Source: Ricordea florida (Eukaryota > Cnidaria > Anthozoa > Corallimorpharia > Ricordeidae). From it: 64,000 bases of DNA. The stretch covers positions 5,929,632 through 5,993,631 of the forward strand of contig OX453285.1 of NCBI GenBank assembly GCA_949710005.1, written 5' to 3'. The notes below the pieces were generated by a model. The model had not been told where the DNA came from. It saw only the letters and a list, made by a program, of their open reading frames with translations, and ran no database searches. A program made the position numbers and the translations under genes. Of this stretch, positions 57,001 through 64,000 are shown piece after piece. Positions within the stretch are counted from its first letter, which is position 1. Each line of letters opens with the position of its first letter.

Positions 57001-58247
57001 TGTTCTTTCAATTCTTTAGTTATTCTTTGAGGATTTTTATCGGTTGGATATACAGCTCGTGTTACACACCACTTAAAACATTCATCATCATTATAATTCT
57101 GTGGATTAATAATCGCATTCCTGTTTAACAATTCTTTTGGTAGTGGAATATAAGAACCTTCTAATAAAAGAGGAACAAAACGATCTATGAAAATGTCAAA
57201 CATTACTACTCTTACAAATTCCCAACCGGATCCATTATTTATAAAATTTTCAAATAATATAAGTTGTTGATTTGTTAATCTATCAAATAATTCTGATAAA
57301 TCCGTTGCCTCAAGAACAATTTCTGATTTTTCAGAAGGAAAGGGTCTATCACAGTATTCAATTTCCCCAGTGTTAATATTTTTTTTCTTGAACATACATG
57401 AAAATATAAATTTTGTCTTTAATGATTTTTGTGATTCAACTCTCTTTCCAAGTAAATCTATAACTTTTGGTTTGATTTTATGTAAGAATGTCTTTTCATC
57501 ATTCTTTTCATTTCCTTCAATCCTATAACTTAAATAATTACCATTAATAGCTGATTCAAATTGTCTTGGCGTAAAATCTTCTTTTTCCTCTTTTCTTTTT
57601 ATTTTTGGTTTCGCGCCCTCCTTATTATAATCTCTTTTAGGCGGTGACTTTATTTCTTTGGGCTTATTTACTTTTTTATATCTTTCTATAAAATTTTTAG
57701 CTAATTCTTCTGCTTTATTTTTTACTTTTTTAGGAATATATGGTTTTACAAAATTCCAAAACTTGTTTAATACATTTCCTAAAACAGGAGTTTGTTTTGT
57801 TTTTGTATTTTTCGGGGGTGGGCCTGGTGGTGTTCTTCTGCGACGATTAGGTGGTGGGCCTGGTGGAGTTCCCGGTCGACGATTAGGTGGTGGACCAGGC
57901 GGGGGGCTATCTGGATTAATTCGATCTGGTGAACCAGGCATTGTTTGAGGAATAGTTAAAGGTGGTAAATTTGGTCGATTTGCTGGTCTTATTTGTTGTG
58001 GTTCAATTTCTGGAATTGGAAGAGGTAAATTTGGTTGATCTATTGGCCTCATTGGTGTATTACGTAGCTCATTAACAATTCCAGCAATATTAGTAATAAT
58101 TTGTTGAATATTATTTGTTATTTCAGGAATATTACTCAGCTCTTGAACAAATTCTCTTTTATTAAAATACGATCGCCTTGGAATATTATACCATCTAGCT
58201 AATGATTTTAGTTGAGTAACATTTAATCTTTGTAATTTTTTATCCAT
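54003..58247 (-). CDS. Outer protein-primed-type DNA polymerase B with HNH/endonuclease VII-like segment
   Basis: 1414 aa, a different lineage from the inner polymerase. 1-45 SAP-like (LQRLNVTQLKSLARWYNIPR); 60-155 Pro-rich with PPGPPPNRR repeats; about 390-510 cysteine-protease-like region (DDECFKWCV ... HFVLIKN); C2H2 finger CDNCLHHFHLKSSLEKH near 520-540. Exo motifs YADFECIL near 573, HNLSGYDAHLF near 735, YLQSDVLLLADVF near 920. Between Exo I and II is CHICEKELGEDKVIDHCHLT then AAHNECN (683-712), the endonuclease VII/HNH zinc pattern. Pol motifs QDANNLYGGAM near 1017, FGKTMENLRKR near 1155, TDTDSLVYD near 1245. Complete and open. Confidence 0.93.
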   Translation of the reverse strand: MDKKLQRLNVTQLKSLARWYNIPRRSYFNKREFVQELSNIPEITNNIQQIITNIAGIVNELRNTPMRPIDQPNLPLPIPEIEPQQIRPANRPNLPPLTIPQTMPGSPDRINPDSPPPGPPPNRRPGTPPGPPPNRRRRTPPGPPPKNTKTKQTPVLGNVLNKFWNFVKPYIPKKVKNKAEELAKNFIERYKKVNKPKEIKSPPKRDYNKEGAKPKIKRKEEKEDFTPRQFESAINGNYLSYRIEGNEKNDEKTFLHKIKPKVIDLLGKRVESQKSLKTKFIFSCMFKKKNINTGEIEYCDRPFPSEKSEIVLEATDLSELFDRLTNQQLILFENFINNGSGWEFVRVVMFDIFIDRFVPLLLEGSYIPLPKELLNRNAIINPQNYNDDECFKWCVTRAVYPTDKNPQRITKELKEQSKNFNWNGINFPSAIQDVVNFENQNDYDIAIYGYDEKIGVYPIKRSSKRGFKLIRLLLLTEETNEENKDEESNKHFVLIKNISALIRRQVTKRKCKLYFCDNCLHHFHLKSSLEKHEGYCYLYNEARIDMLKNKDGSPCFISFKNFVKKMRIPFVAYADFECILEKIKNNEPLDKSKSFTNKYQTHKPVAFGCYIKSFNENICKSRFYRYTAKSSEDDVAQKFVEYLEKEFKEIYKKCISYNVKRLKKFNKKNMTEDEKINYENATHCHICEKELGEDKVIDHCHLTGKYRGAAHNECNLNYKIPKFFPVIIHNLSGYDAHLFINNLAKTEGKIKLIPNNEEKYISFSKEIVVDSYKDKESDKTIDVKRDIKFIDSLKFMSSSLDSLSSNLTKCGKCDVCKGIIKGSRCLNPTDKNLHEITKYFVGEELKLLLRKGVFPYDWLDDFDKLNENQLPPKESFYSKLRGEDISDEDYEHAKKVWKTFNMKTMRDYLNLYLQSDVLLLADVFENFRDVCQTHYGLDPAWYYTAPGLAWDAMLKLTKIELEMINDIDMLIMIEKGVRGGIAQISNRYAKANNPYMKEYDPKMVTNYIQYQDANNLYGGAMSEALPTHDLKWMSENEQKNWRNMPCIVEVDLKYPQHLHDLHSDYPLAPERIKVNRVEKLIPNLNNKKNYVVHHETLKKYESLGLEVTKIHRGIKFEESKWLKPYIDLNTKLRAEAKNDFEKDFFKLMNNSVFGKTMENLRKRVDIRLVTNEKEARKLISKANYNRRTIFSENLMAVHMNKTHIKYNKPIYLGMCILDISKAMMYDFHYNYIKPKYGEKAKLLMTDTDSLVYDIETEDFYKDISPDVREMFDTSNYPKNHPSGIETGVNKKVIGKFKDEAGGKIITEFVGLRAKLYSFRMDDGEEIKKDKGIKKSVVENSIRFDDYKECLDSKAKQMREMPVIRSYKHFVYTETVNKVALSADDDKRIIQEDGIRTLPYGHYLTKTELGGNCVS

Positions 58248-58278
58248 TTTGTATAATAATTCTTCTTCTTATTTAATT

Positions 58279-58724
58279 ATTATTTTATTTCTTTTAAATC
58301 ATTTTTATTTTTAAAAAATTATAAAATGTGCCAGGACCGCGTATCATATTCACATCAGTTTTGTAACATATTAGCCATGGTTTGACAAGGGTTTGGTATA
58401 GGCTTGGCGCGCAACACACCTGGAAAGTTTAATGAAGGTTTGGTTAGTGCTTAACAGATGTGAAATGCCCCAGCAGAACTTATAAAATAATAACGAAAAT
58501 GCGTCAGGACCCAGCTTCACATCGACTTTGCATATCTTTACATTGGCTTGGTGAGGGTTTGGTTGGGGCTTGGTGAGGGATTGATGAGGGATTGATTAAA
58601 TTTTGGCAAGAGCCCCGTCTCGCTCAGTATATAAAATCCTTATTATAATTTAAATAAAGCTGAAATAAAATCGAAATAAAATTGAAATAAAAAAGTGTGC
58701 CAGCGTCCCCATAAATACACATCA
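58279..58724 (-). repeat. Outer Polinton right TIR
   Basis: Inverse of 26677-27123, identical by eye. Includes the mirror of the TTTAAAAGAAA motif (58289-58299), about 42 nt before the polymerase start at 58247. Confidence 0.92.
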
Positions 58725-59890
58725 CCGGTAGACCAGTCGCATTTGCAAGCCGGACGATGACGCAAACAGAAAGACGATACTCTCAGATTGAAAAGGAGTG
58801 TTCAGCACTAGTGTTTGGCTGTACCAGATTTGACCATTACCTTCATGGACGAGACATGATCACAGCCCGTACAGATCACAAACCTCTGGAGACCATTTTG
58901 GCCAAGAAAGGCACACAAATGTACGTCCGTGATCATCTGTCCAGATCTGCCCTCCCAAACAGTCAAGCACAGAGGGAGAGAGAATACTATGATTTCTTTG
59001 CATTGAATACTGAAGAGCTTCTTATGAAAGAGACTGAGGCCACAGATCCAAATATCTTTCATAACTTGACAGATGCCACACTTCAGAAAGTTGCGATAGC
59101 AACATCAGAAGGTAGAAATCTCATGAAACTAGCAAACATAATTGCTATTGGTTGGCCTGAAGACAAGACTCAAGTACCTCCTAGTGTTCGTGAATATTGG
59201 CCCTATAGAGACGAACTAGCTGTCCAGGATGGAATAGTCTACAGAGGAACCATAGTGCTCATTCCCACAGTAATGCGTCCACAGATGCTACAGAAGACAA
59301 TCTCATCTCACCTCGGAGCAGACGGCTGCATTAGGCATGCACAAGATACTATGTACTGGCCATCCATGCATAATTATATCAGGTACCTGGGTGACAACTG
59401 TTCTGTCTGCCTAGAAGCCAAACCTGAGCAGCCTAGAGAAACCATGCGGAGTCAGCCAATTCCCAAGAGAAGCCGGTGGCAAATAGTAAGCAGCGACTTG
59501 CTTACTGCAAACAGACACCTACCTGATTGTCACAGATAATCGTACGAAGTATTGGGATATAGAGCATTTGACTGATAGTGATGCCGAGACCACGATCCTC
59601 CAGATGAAGAAGATATTCACCAGACAAGGTATTCCTGAGGTGGTCATATCAGATAATGGACCTCAATATGCAAGCAAAGGGTTCAAGCAGTTCTCAGAGA
59701 GCTGGAACTTTCATCATTATACCTCATCGCCTCACCATCCTAAGGGAAAAGGCACCTCAGAAGCAGCCGGCAGTACCTCCAGCACACCTCAAGACAGCGT
59801 GCTTCTTTCTGGACTTCAAATCTACAAGGACGATGTGCAAACTGTCCAACCAAAGTCCACGGTTACTGACACAATAGTTTTGTTTTTGTT
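58725..59890 (+). pseudogene. Ty3/gypsy element, right half (RNase H to integrase)
   Basis: Starts with the CCGGT duplication, then continues RNase H in frame with the left half: QTERRYSQIEKECSALVFGC, RTDHKPLETI. Then the integrase zinc region (SSHLGADGCIRHAQDTMYWP with H...H, and DNCSVCLEAK for C-x2-C) and core (VSSDL, VISDNGPQY). Frameshifts near 59520 and after 59740, with loss of the catalytic Glu region. Dead element. Its break is explained fully by the outer Polinton. Confidence 0.85.
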
Positions 59891-59990
59891 CAAGTAAGTA
59901 TTCTGTTTATAATATCATGCATGAAAAAATTACTCGATTCTGATTCCTCCAGGCGAATTTTTTCATGTTTATATTATTAATAAGTAATAA

Positions 59991-60127
59991 TACGGTTTTT
60001 CTCGTTCAATTTGGAATTAATTTGCACTTGCGAGTTTTTCAGCTTTTTGAAAAACTCACTCGTGCAATTTCAGCTTTTTGAAAAACTCACTCGTGCAAAT
60101 TAATTCCAAATTGAACTCAAAACCGTA
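59991..60127. repeat. Imperfect foldback repeat with internal direct repeat
   Basis: Arms TACGGTTTTTCTCGTTCAAT... and its inverse near 60076-60127. In the middle CAGCTTTTTGAAAAACTCAC occurs twice (60041 and 60071). Likely a small MITE. Confidence 0.6.
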
Positions 60128-60208
60128 TGATTACCTTTACCTAGTGAAGCACTTTGTGCAAGGGCCGTATTATTACGAAATGCTGTATAACATTTTGTAT
60201 TGTTTCAG

Positions 60209-61709
60209 GCAACTACCCCAGCGTATATATCCCATCATCAGTACCTTCTTCTATACAACTTTATGTGGGGAACAAGATGTTGGTCAAACATCCTCAAGGT
60301 ACAGAATGAAAATATCTGTAGCAGATCAAATAACACTGTATTAATTTAACATAGTTTTAATTAAGTTAACAAGAATTAGTTATTTTATTCACTTTACTGT
60401 TTATGAAGATACCTAATCCTTTGCTATAATTATTTTTAGAATGATTGGGATAACATCAGCAGAAACGTTTTTTCAGAGGAACCTGCTCAACAGTGAATGT
60501 GTGTTCATTCCAATAAATAGAAGGTCAGAGATGTTGTGTACTAGCAGTGTTGTGTGCATCCTGTTATACAAATTATAAACTGTCAGAAAACCTGGATCTC
60601 TGAAACTGTGATAATTTTTTTCTAGATTACATTGGCTCCTGGCTGTCTTTTATAACCCCGTGGTAAGTATACAAAATTAGTGCAATACATGCCTCTCATA
60701 CTTAAAAATATCCTGGTAATAAAGTCTAGTGCTTTGTACACTAGAATTTACACTGGAAATGTCATGTCTGTACTGTTCAAGGCAGCTTCTGATACTGGAC
60801 TCATTGAAATGGGACATTGACAGAAGACACGAGGAAGCAGACAATATCAACAGGTATAATTTGTTGTATTTTAACACATGTAAATTATACCAAACAAGAC
60901 ATTACTTAATTTTAGAATACTAAAATATACTAATTTATTCTGACATAAATTTATGCTAGTTAAATGTCAGTATACAAACTGTAACACAAAAAGACTTTTA
61001 CCAATATAGTAATGGATTGTGTGCCGAGTTTTGCATTTTTTTAGCTTCTTGGATCACATATGTGCAGTCAGTGGTATACCCTCCAAGACAAGGCAGCGCT
61101 CAAAGCATGTTGAATAAACAATATCGATCATTACTAGAACTGTATGGTGAAAAATTATAATAAAGCACTTAAAGGCTACATTAATTATTGTAGTTATTTT
61201 AATAATTATTACGAATAATGGAATTAATATAATAATTATTATATATTATAATAATTATTATATATTATAATAATTATTATATTAATTAACTGTTGTTGAC
61301 AGCTAATGTAGTTAATGCCATAATTCGATCATTTAGACCATTAACGTATTAATCACTGCATGGTTAGCAGGAGCTGGCACTTCATCATTCTGTGATTTTC
61401 CGGTCCACAGTTAGAAGGAAGCAACATCTGTGGATTTCACATGTTCATGCTCATCAACCATTTCTTATTAATAAAAGGTAAAAGTGGAGGAAAGTTGTTT
61501 CAACACACAATAAAACCACAGACCAATATAAGTTAAATTTCCAGGAAGGATCAAAATACTGTGTCTTATAAATCCCAAATTCTTTTTAATTTTTGAATGT
61601 TGTACTCTCATAGGATCTGAAAGAGTATGAAAGTGATCCGAATGGATATGTTAATGCTGAACACCAGTGGTTTGATCCAAATTGGATGCTGAAATCAAGA
61701 GAACATTGA
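60209..61709 (+). CDS. Ulp1/SENP-like cysteine protease (C48), exons of a partial gene
   Basis: Exons with GT-AG borders: 60209-60298, 60440-60523, 60626-60662, about 60782-60853, 61045-61112 (end uncertain), 61411-61477 and possibly 61614-61709. The first three join in phase: IYPIISTFFYTTLCGEQDVG, then TSAETFFQRNLLNSECVFIP, then INRRLHWLLAVFYNPV with the catalytic His-Trp. The next gives LLILDSLKWDI (catalytic Asp region) and the sixth LEGSNICGFHMFM (catalytic Cys). Order and spacing match the SUMO-protease fold. N-terminus not seen; phases of the last joints do not all fit, so it is either a degenerating copy or my borders are off by one exon. Could belong to the host or to a transposon with the DDE gene beside it. 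Confidence 0.65.
61185..61320. repeat. AT-rich palindromic tract
   Basis: Repeated TAATAATTATTATA units that fold on themselves. Lies in an intron of the protease gene. Simple-sequence origin likely. Confidence 0.6.
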
Positions 61710-61879
61710 CTTTATTTAGAGCCTTAATTTGTAAATAATTAAAAAAAATAATTGAGGCTCTACAACAAATACATGAGCAGTGATACTGTCTAAAGCAACC
61801 TATTTTCAGTCTAACTATACCATGCTGTCTTTTTTAACTTGCCTTTGTTATTGCCGGTTGTAAATTCACTAATATTGCA

Positions 61880-62610
61880 CAAACAGTGACAGCATAGCTG
61901 AGGTATGGTTTACATGTAAGTGGAATAACTTCAATTTCAGTCGCCTTATCATAGGCTCAATATGAACCCCTGCAGTTGCAACTCGACGTGTAGCAGTTGA
62001 TGCTCGTGCAGATGCATTAATTTTGCACATCATTGGAGGTGCAGTCAGTACAGTTTCATGCAATGCTAGGTAACTCTGTATGTTAAAGCCGGCTTATCAG
62101 CCATTACAGCATCGCCTGGCTGTAATTTGTCTAGAAAACCACTAACATTTACAATCTCTTTGTCACTGATTAACTTCCACTGTACATGTATAACTTTGAC
62201 ACAAAATTAAAATGCAAAACAGGAGACATGGAAATAAGTAATTGAAATGTGTTGGAGGACTTGTATTGACTGTAGGTTGATCTTTGGCTGCAATTTGGCT
62301 CACAAGGTTTTTCATTACAAAGTTCAGGTGCAATCTATTATTGCTCTCAGATTATTAAAGGCATTCTTTTTGAAGCAATTTGGACTTAGTATCCCAAGCA
62401 ATTCCTCTCTAGTTCAGAAAGGTAAAAGAAAACTTAACTCAACTTTTTCTAGAAATTAAATCCATGTTATAAATATACTGCTCCTAGTGCCTATGGTTAT
62501 GCCAAACACATCACACAGCATTTCCAAACTCGGGTTCCTTCTTAGTCTCACTAGAGTAAAGACAAATTGTTCTTTGGTTGTCAGCTTAATCATCTCTTGC
62601 CTTTTCTGAA
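61880..62610 (-). pseudogene. DDE transposase (PIF/Harbinger-like, DDE_Tnp_4 type), decayed
   Basis: Minus-strand pieces in order: a helix region from about 62605 (TTKEQFVFTLVRLRRNPSLE), then NLRAIIDCT (first catalytic Asp, near 62350), SQRSTYSQYKSSNTF, then SDKEIVNVSGFLDKLQPGDA with VMADK (second Asp, near 62110), and ATRRVATAGVHIEPMIRRLK (catalytic Glu, near 61970). Stops and frameshifts occur between and inside blocks. No TIRs were identified with confidence. Family assignment rests on these motifs. Confidence 0.7.
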
Positions 62611-63592
62611 AAACAAAATGAAACACTGTTAATTAATACAACAGACTGGGCTGATGGAATAAAGTTAGCTTGTTATGGGCTATTATTGGGGATTATATAC
62701 AAATATATATTATGAGATGAAACAAACCTTTAAGTATTTGTCCTGGAGCTTCCCAGACTTGGTTTTATGTGATCCCTTCCACATGTTCATTCCCTGACTC
62801 TTTCCTTCAACTTTACTGTAAATCAGCTCAAGACATTGGTCATAATTGTGTCATAATTGTGATATCAGTAAAATTACCGTGATATGGAAATCTAACCATC
62901 GATATTTCTCTATTAGTTTCCCTAACATATCTAATTTGAAAGACTAAACTTGTGAAAGGTCTTGTTACCTTGTGTTTCGTGGTTTAATCCTTTTTCGCCT
63001 GAACCATCGATATATCGTTCTGTGTCGATCTAATATCTGATAACCAGTACTTAATGCCAACACTTTCAGGTTTGTAGATATTTCATTGTAATGGCCGTCA
63101 AACGTCCCAAAAAGCTTCACATTTTTCAATTATGTATTCTAGACAGTTAAATGTCACGAATAAGAAGTTTTCGCATTTTTATCAGAGAATAATATGTTTG
63201 TCGCCGCCATTTTCAACTTCCTGGTCACCGGTCACTACCCGCTTCAATTAAACCTCAATGAAACTGATACCAAGTGAGCAGAAATGCGTCCAAACTCCGG
63301 TATATTTAAAAGGTTCAAGTTTGAGTCCATCGAAAACGCCTGGGGAACGGCTAACAAAGGCCAGGGTACTTTTATTACACTAAAAGCTGCAAGGGACAAT
63401 AACAGCTGACCCGTGGGCCCAACATGTGTAAATGGACCAATTAACCTCAATAGCTTTTCTCGTGAATTCGGTAGTTCCCAGTCCTTCTGAGACACAGCCA
63501 TATAATAATATATAAGGCATGCTTAATATAATAATACATTTTAATGTCCGTGAAACGTGGGTAGGAACCTTACTTTACCCTCGTAAAAGGAA
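62611..63592. other. Intergenic or transposon flank; no gene supported
   Basis: A short minus-strand open stretch near 62755-62830 (KVEGKSQGMNMWKGSHKTKS) may be an upstream exon of the transposase. The rest shows nothing I can name. Confidence 0.35.
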
Positions 63593-63957
63593 TTAAAAGG
63601 AGGTGGTGTAAGAAAACTTTGAACTCGCTCCAGAAAAGGCAGGATTCTCCATGGCTTGTCTGTAACTTGGTGGATCAGGGATGGAGATGTGGGGCTCAGC
63701 GCAGTAGGGAGGCGCCATCGACTGAGGGGGGTACTGGAAAGGAACGACATTTGCTCTCTGAGCTGCCTCTAGTCGGCCTCGCTGTGGACGTTCTCTATGA
63801 TTACATTTATAGGAAAAGAACATACACATTACTAGGGCTGCGACAGAGCCCAACACGATGAAAACAATGGCAACTGCAGGTAACCCTCCATTTTCTTCGT
63901 CACCATCATCCATTTTGTCTTCTCCGTCCGTGTCACCAGTTCCAGGAGCAAGGGTAC
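63593..63957 (-). CDS. Terminal exon of a single-pass membrane protein gene
   Basis: Acceptor CTTGCTCTAG just right of 63957; about 121 codons to the stop at 63593. An acidic extracellular stretch (GDTDGEDKMDDGDEENGG) precedes a 24-residue hydrophobic segment (AVAIVFIVLGSVAALVMCMF). The cytoplasmic tail of about 75 residues has a PPSY motif (PDPPSYRQAM), a fit to PPxY WW-domain ligands, and Pro/Tyr-rich stretches. Upstream exons lie outside the window. Host gene; identity not recognised. Confidence 0.7.
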
Positions 63958-64000
63958 CTAGAGCAAGAGAGGCGACATTCAATCGCTGTGTAGTTGTTCA

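Larger units (their letters stand above)
26677..58724. mobile_element. Outer Polinton/Maverick (adintovirus-like), interrupted by a second one
   Basis: Bounded by TIRs of about 446 bp that look identical by eye, with CCGGT on both flanks, inside the RNase H region of a gypsy element. Without the inner element it is about 15.6 kb, the normal size for a Polinton. Gene order from the left: zinc-repeat protein, AWHP-motif protein, penton candidate, then on the minus strand a large anchored protein, coiled-coil and membrane proteins, packaging ATPase and hexon. Integrase (plus) and DNA polymerase B (minus) converge at the right. Known Polinton hallmarks (PolB, integrase, ATPase, capsid) are all present. 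It is damaged by the inner insertion and one in-frame stop. Confidence 0.95.

Noticed and set aside
57658..57948. Plus-strand Gly-rich frame
   Set aside because: Same effect, opposite the outer polymerase linker.

Overview
The window is eukaryotic genomic DNA. It has spliced genes, SINEs, LINEs, a Penelope-like element, Ty3/gypsy remnants and many small foldback elements. The intron-rich secreted H-type-lectin/Kazal gene on the left and the repeat mix point to a cnidarian, most likely a stony coral or relative; that is inference, as no species marker is visible.

Layout. (1) 1-14.0 kb: nine exons of a minus-strand gene for a secreted protein made of H-type-lectin-like units with one Kazal-like domain. 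The signal-peptide exon is at 13936-14008 and the gene runs off the left edge; introns carry SINE, LINE, gypsy and MITE insertions. (2) 14.1-14.7 kb: a tandem repeat of about 125 bp. (3) 16.8-24.4 kb: a minus-strand non-LTR retrotransposon (endonuclease on the right, reverse transcriptase on the left), split by a block holding a Penelope-like element with inverted arms (18314-20257) and a 2.4-kb DNA transposon (20270-22701). (4) 25.45-26.68 kb and 58.73-59.9 kb: two halves of a decayed Ty3/gypsy element. (5) 26677-58724: a 32-kb block between those halves, made of two Polinton/Maverick elements (adintovirus-like, virus-related integrating DNA elements), one inside the other. (6) 60.2-61.7 kb: exons of an Ulp1/SENP-like cysteine protease; 61.9-62.6 kb: a minus-strand DDE transposase remnant. 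(7) 63.6-63.96 kb: terminal exon of a single-pass membrane protein gene.

The main result is the nested pair. The outer Polinton (TIRs of about 446 bp; CCGGT duplicated in its flanks) sits in the RNase H region of the gypsy element. The inner Polinton (29246-45703; 288-bp TIRs identical by eye; CAGGC duplicated) sits inside a gene of the outer one, whose last residues and stop codon lie on the far side of the inner element. Taking out the inner element and one target copy leaves an outer element of about 15.6 kb; the inner is 16.46 kb. Both carry the same collinear virion-like set on the minus strand: penton candidate, large C-terminally anchored protein, two or three membrane-active coiled-coil proteins, small membrane proteins, packaging ATPase and hexon-type major capsid protein. 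A divergently transcribed DDE integrase and a protein-primed-type family B DNA polymerase complete the set.

The integrases and capsid genes of the two elements are close homologues, but the polymerases are not. The inner one carries a PD-(D/E)XK-like nuclease segment, the outer one an endonuclease VII/HNH-like zinc segment. Other signals that no standard feature list would name: a recurring TGTTATATAAC...GTTACATAACA hairpin at the ends of rightward genes; two promoter grammars (TYTAAARR for structural genes, TTTAAAAGAAA for polymerase and accessory genes); a shared SAP-like N-terminus on the two genes that abut the TIRs; giant-virus-like accessory proteins; and GC-rich mini-hairpins found only in the outer copy. 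No adenain-type protease was found in either element.
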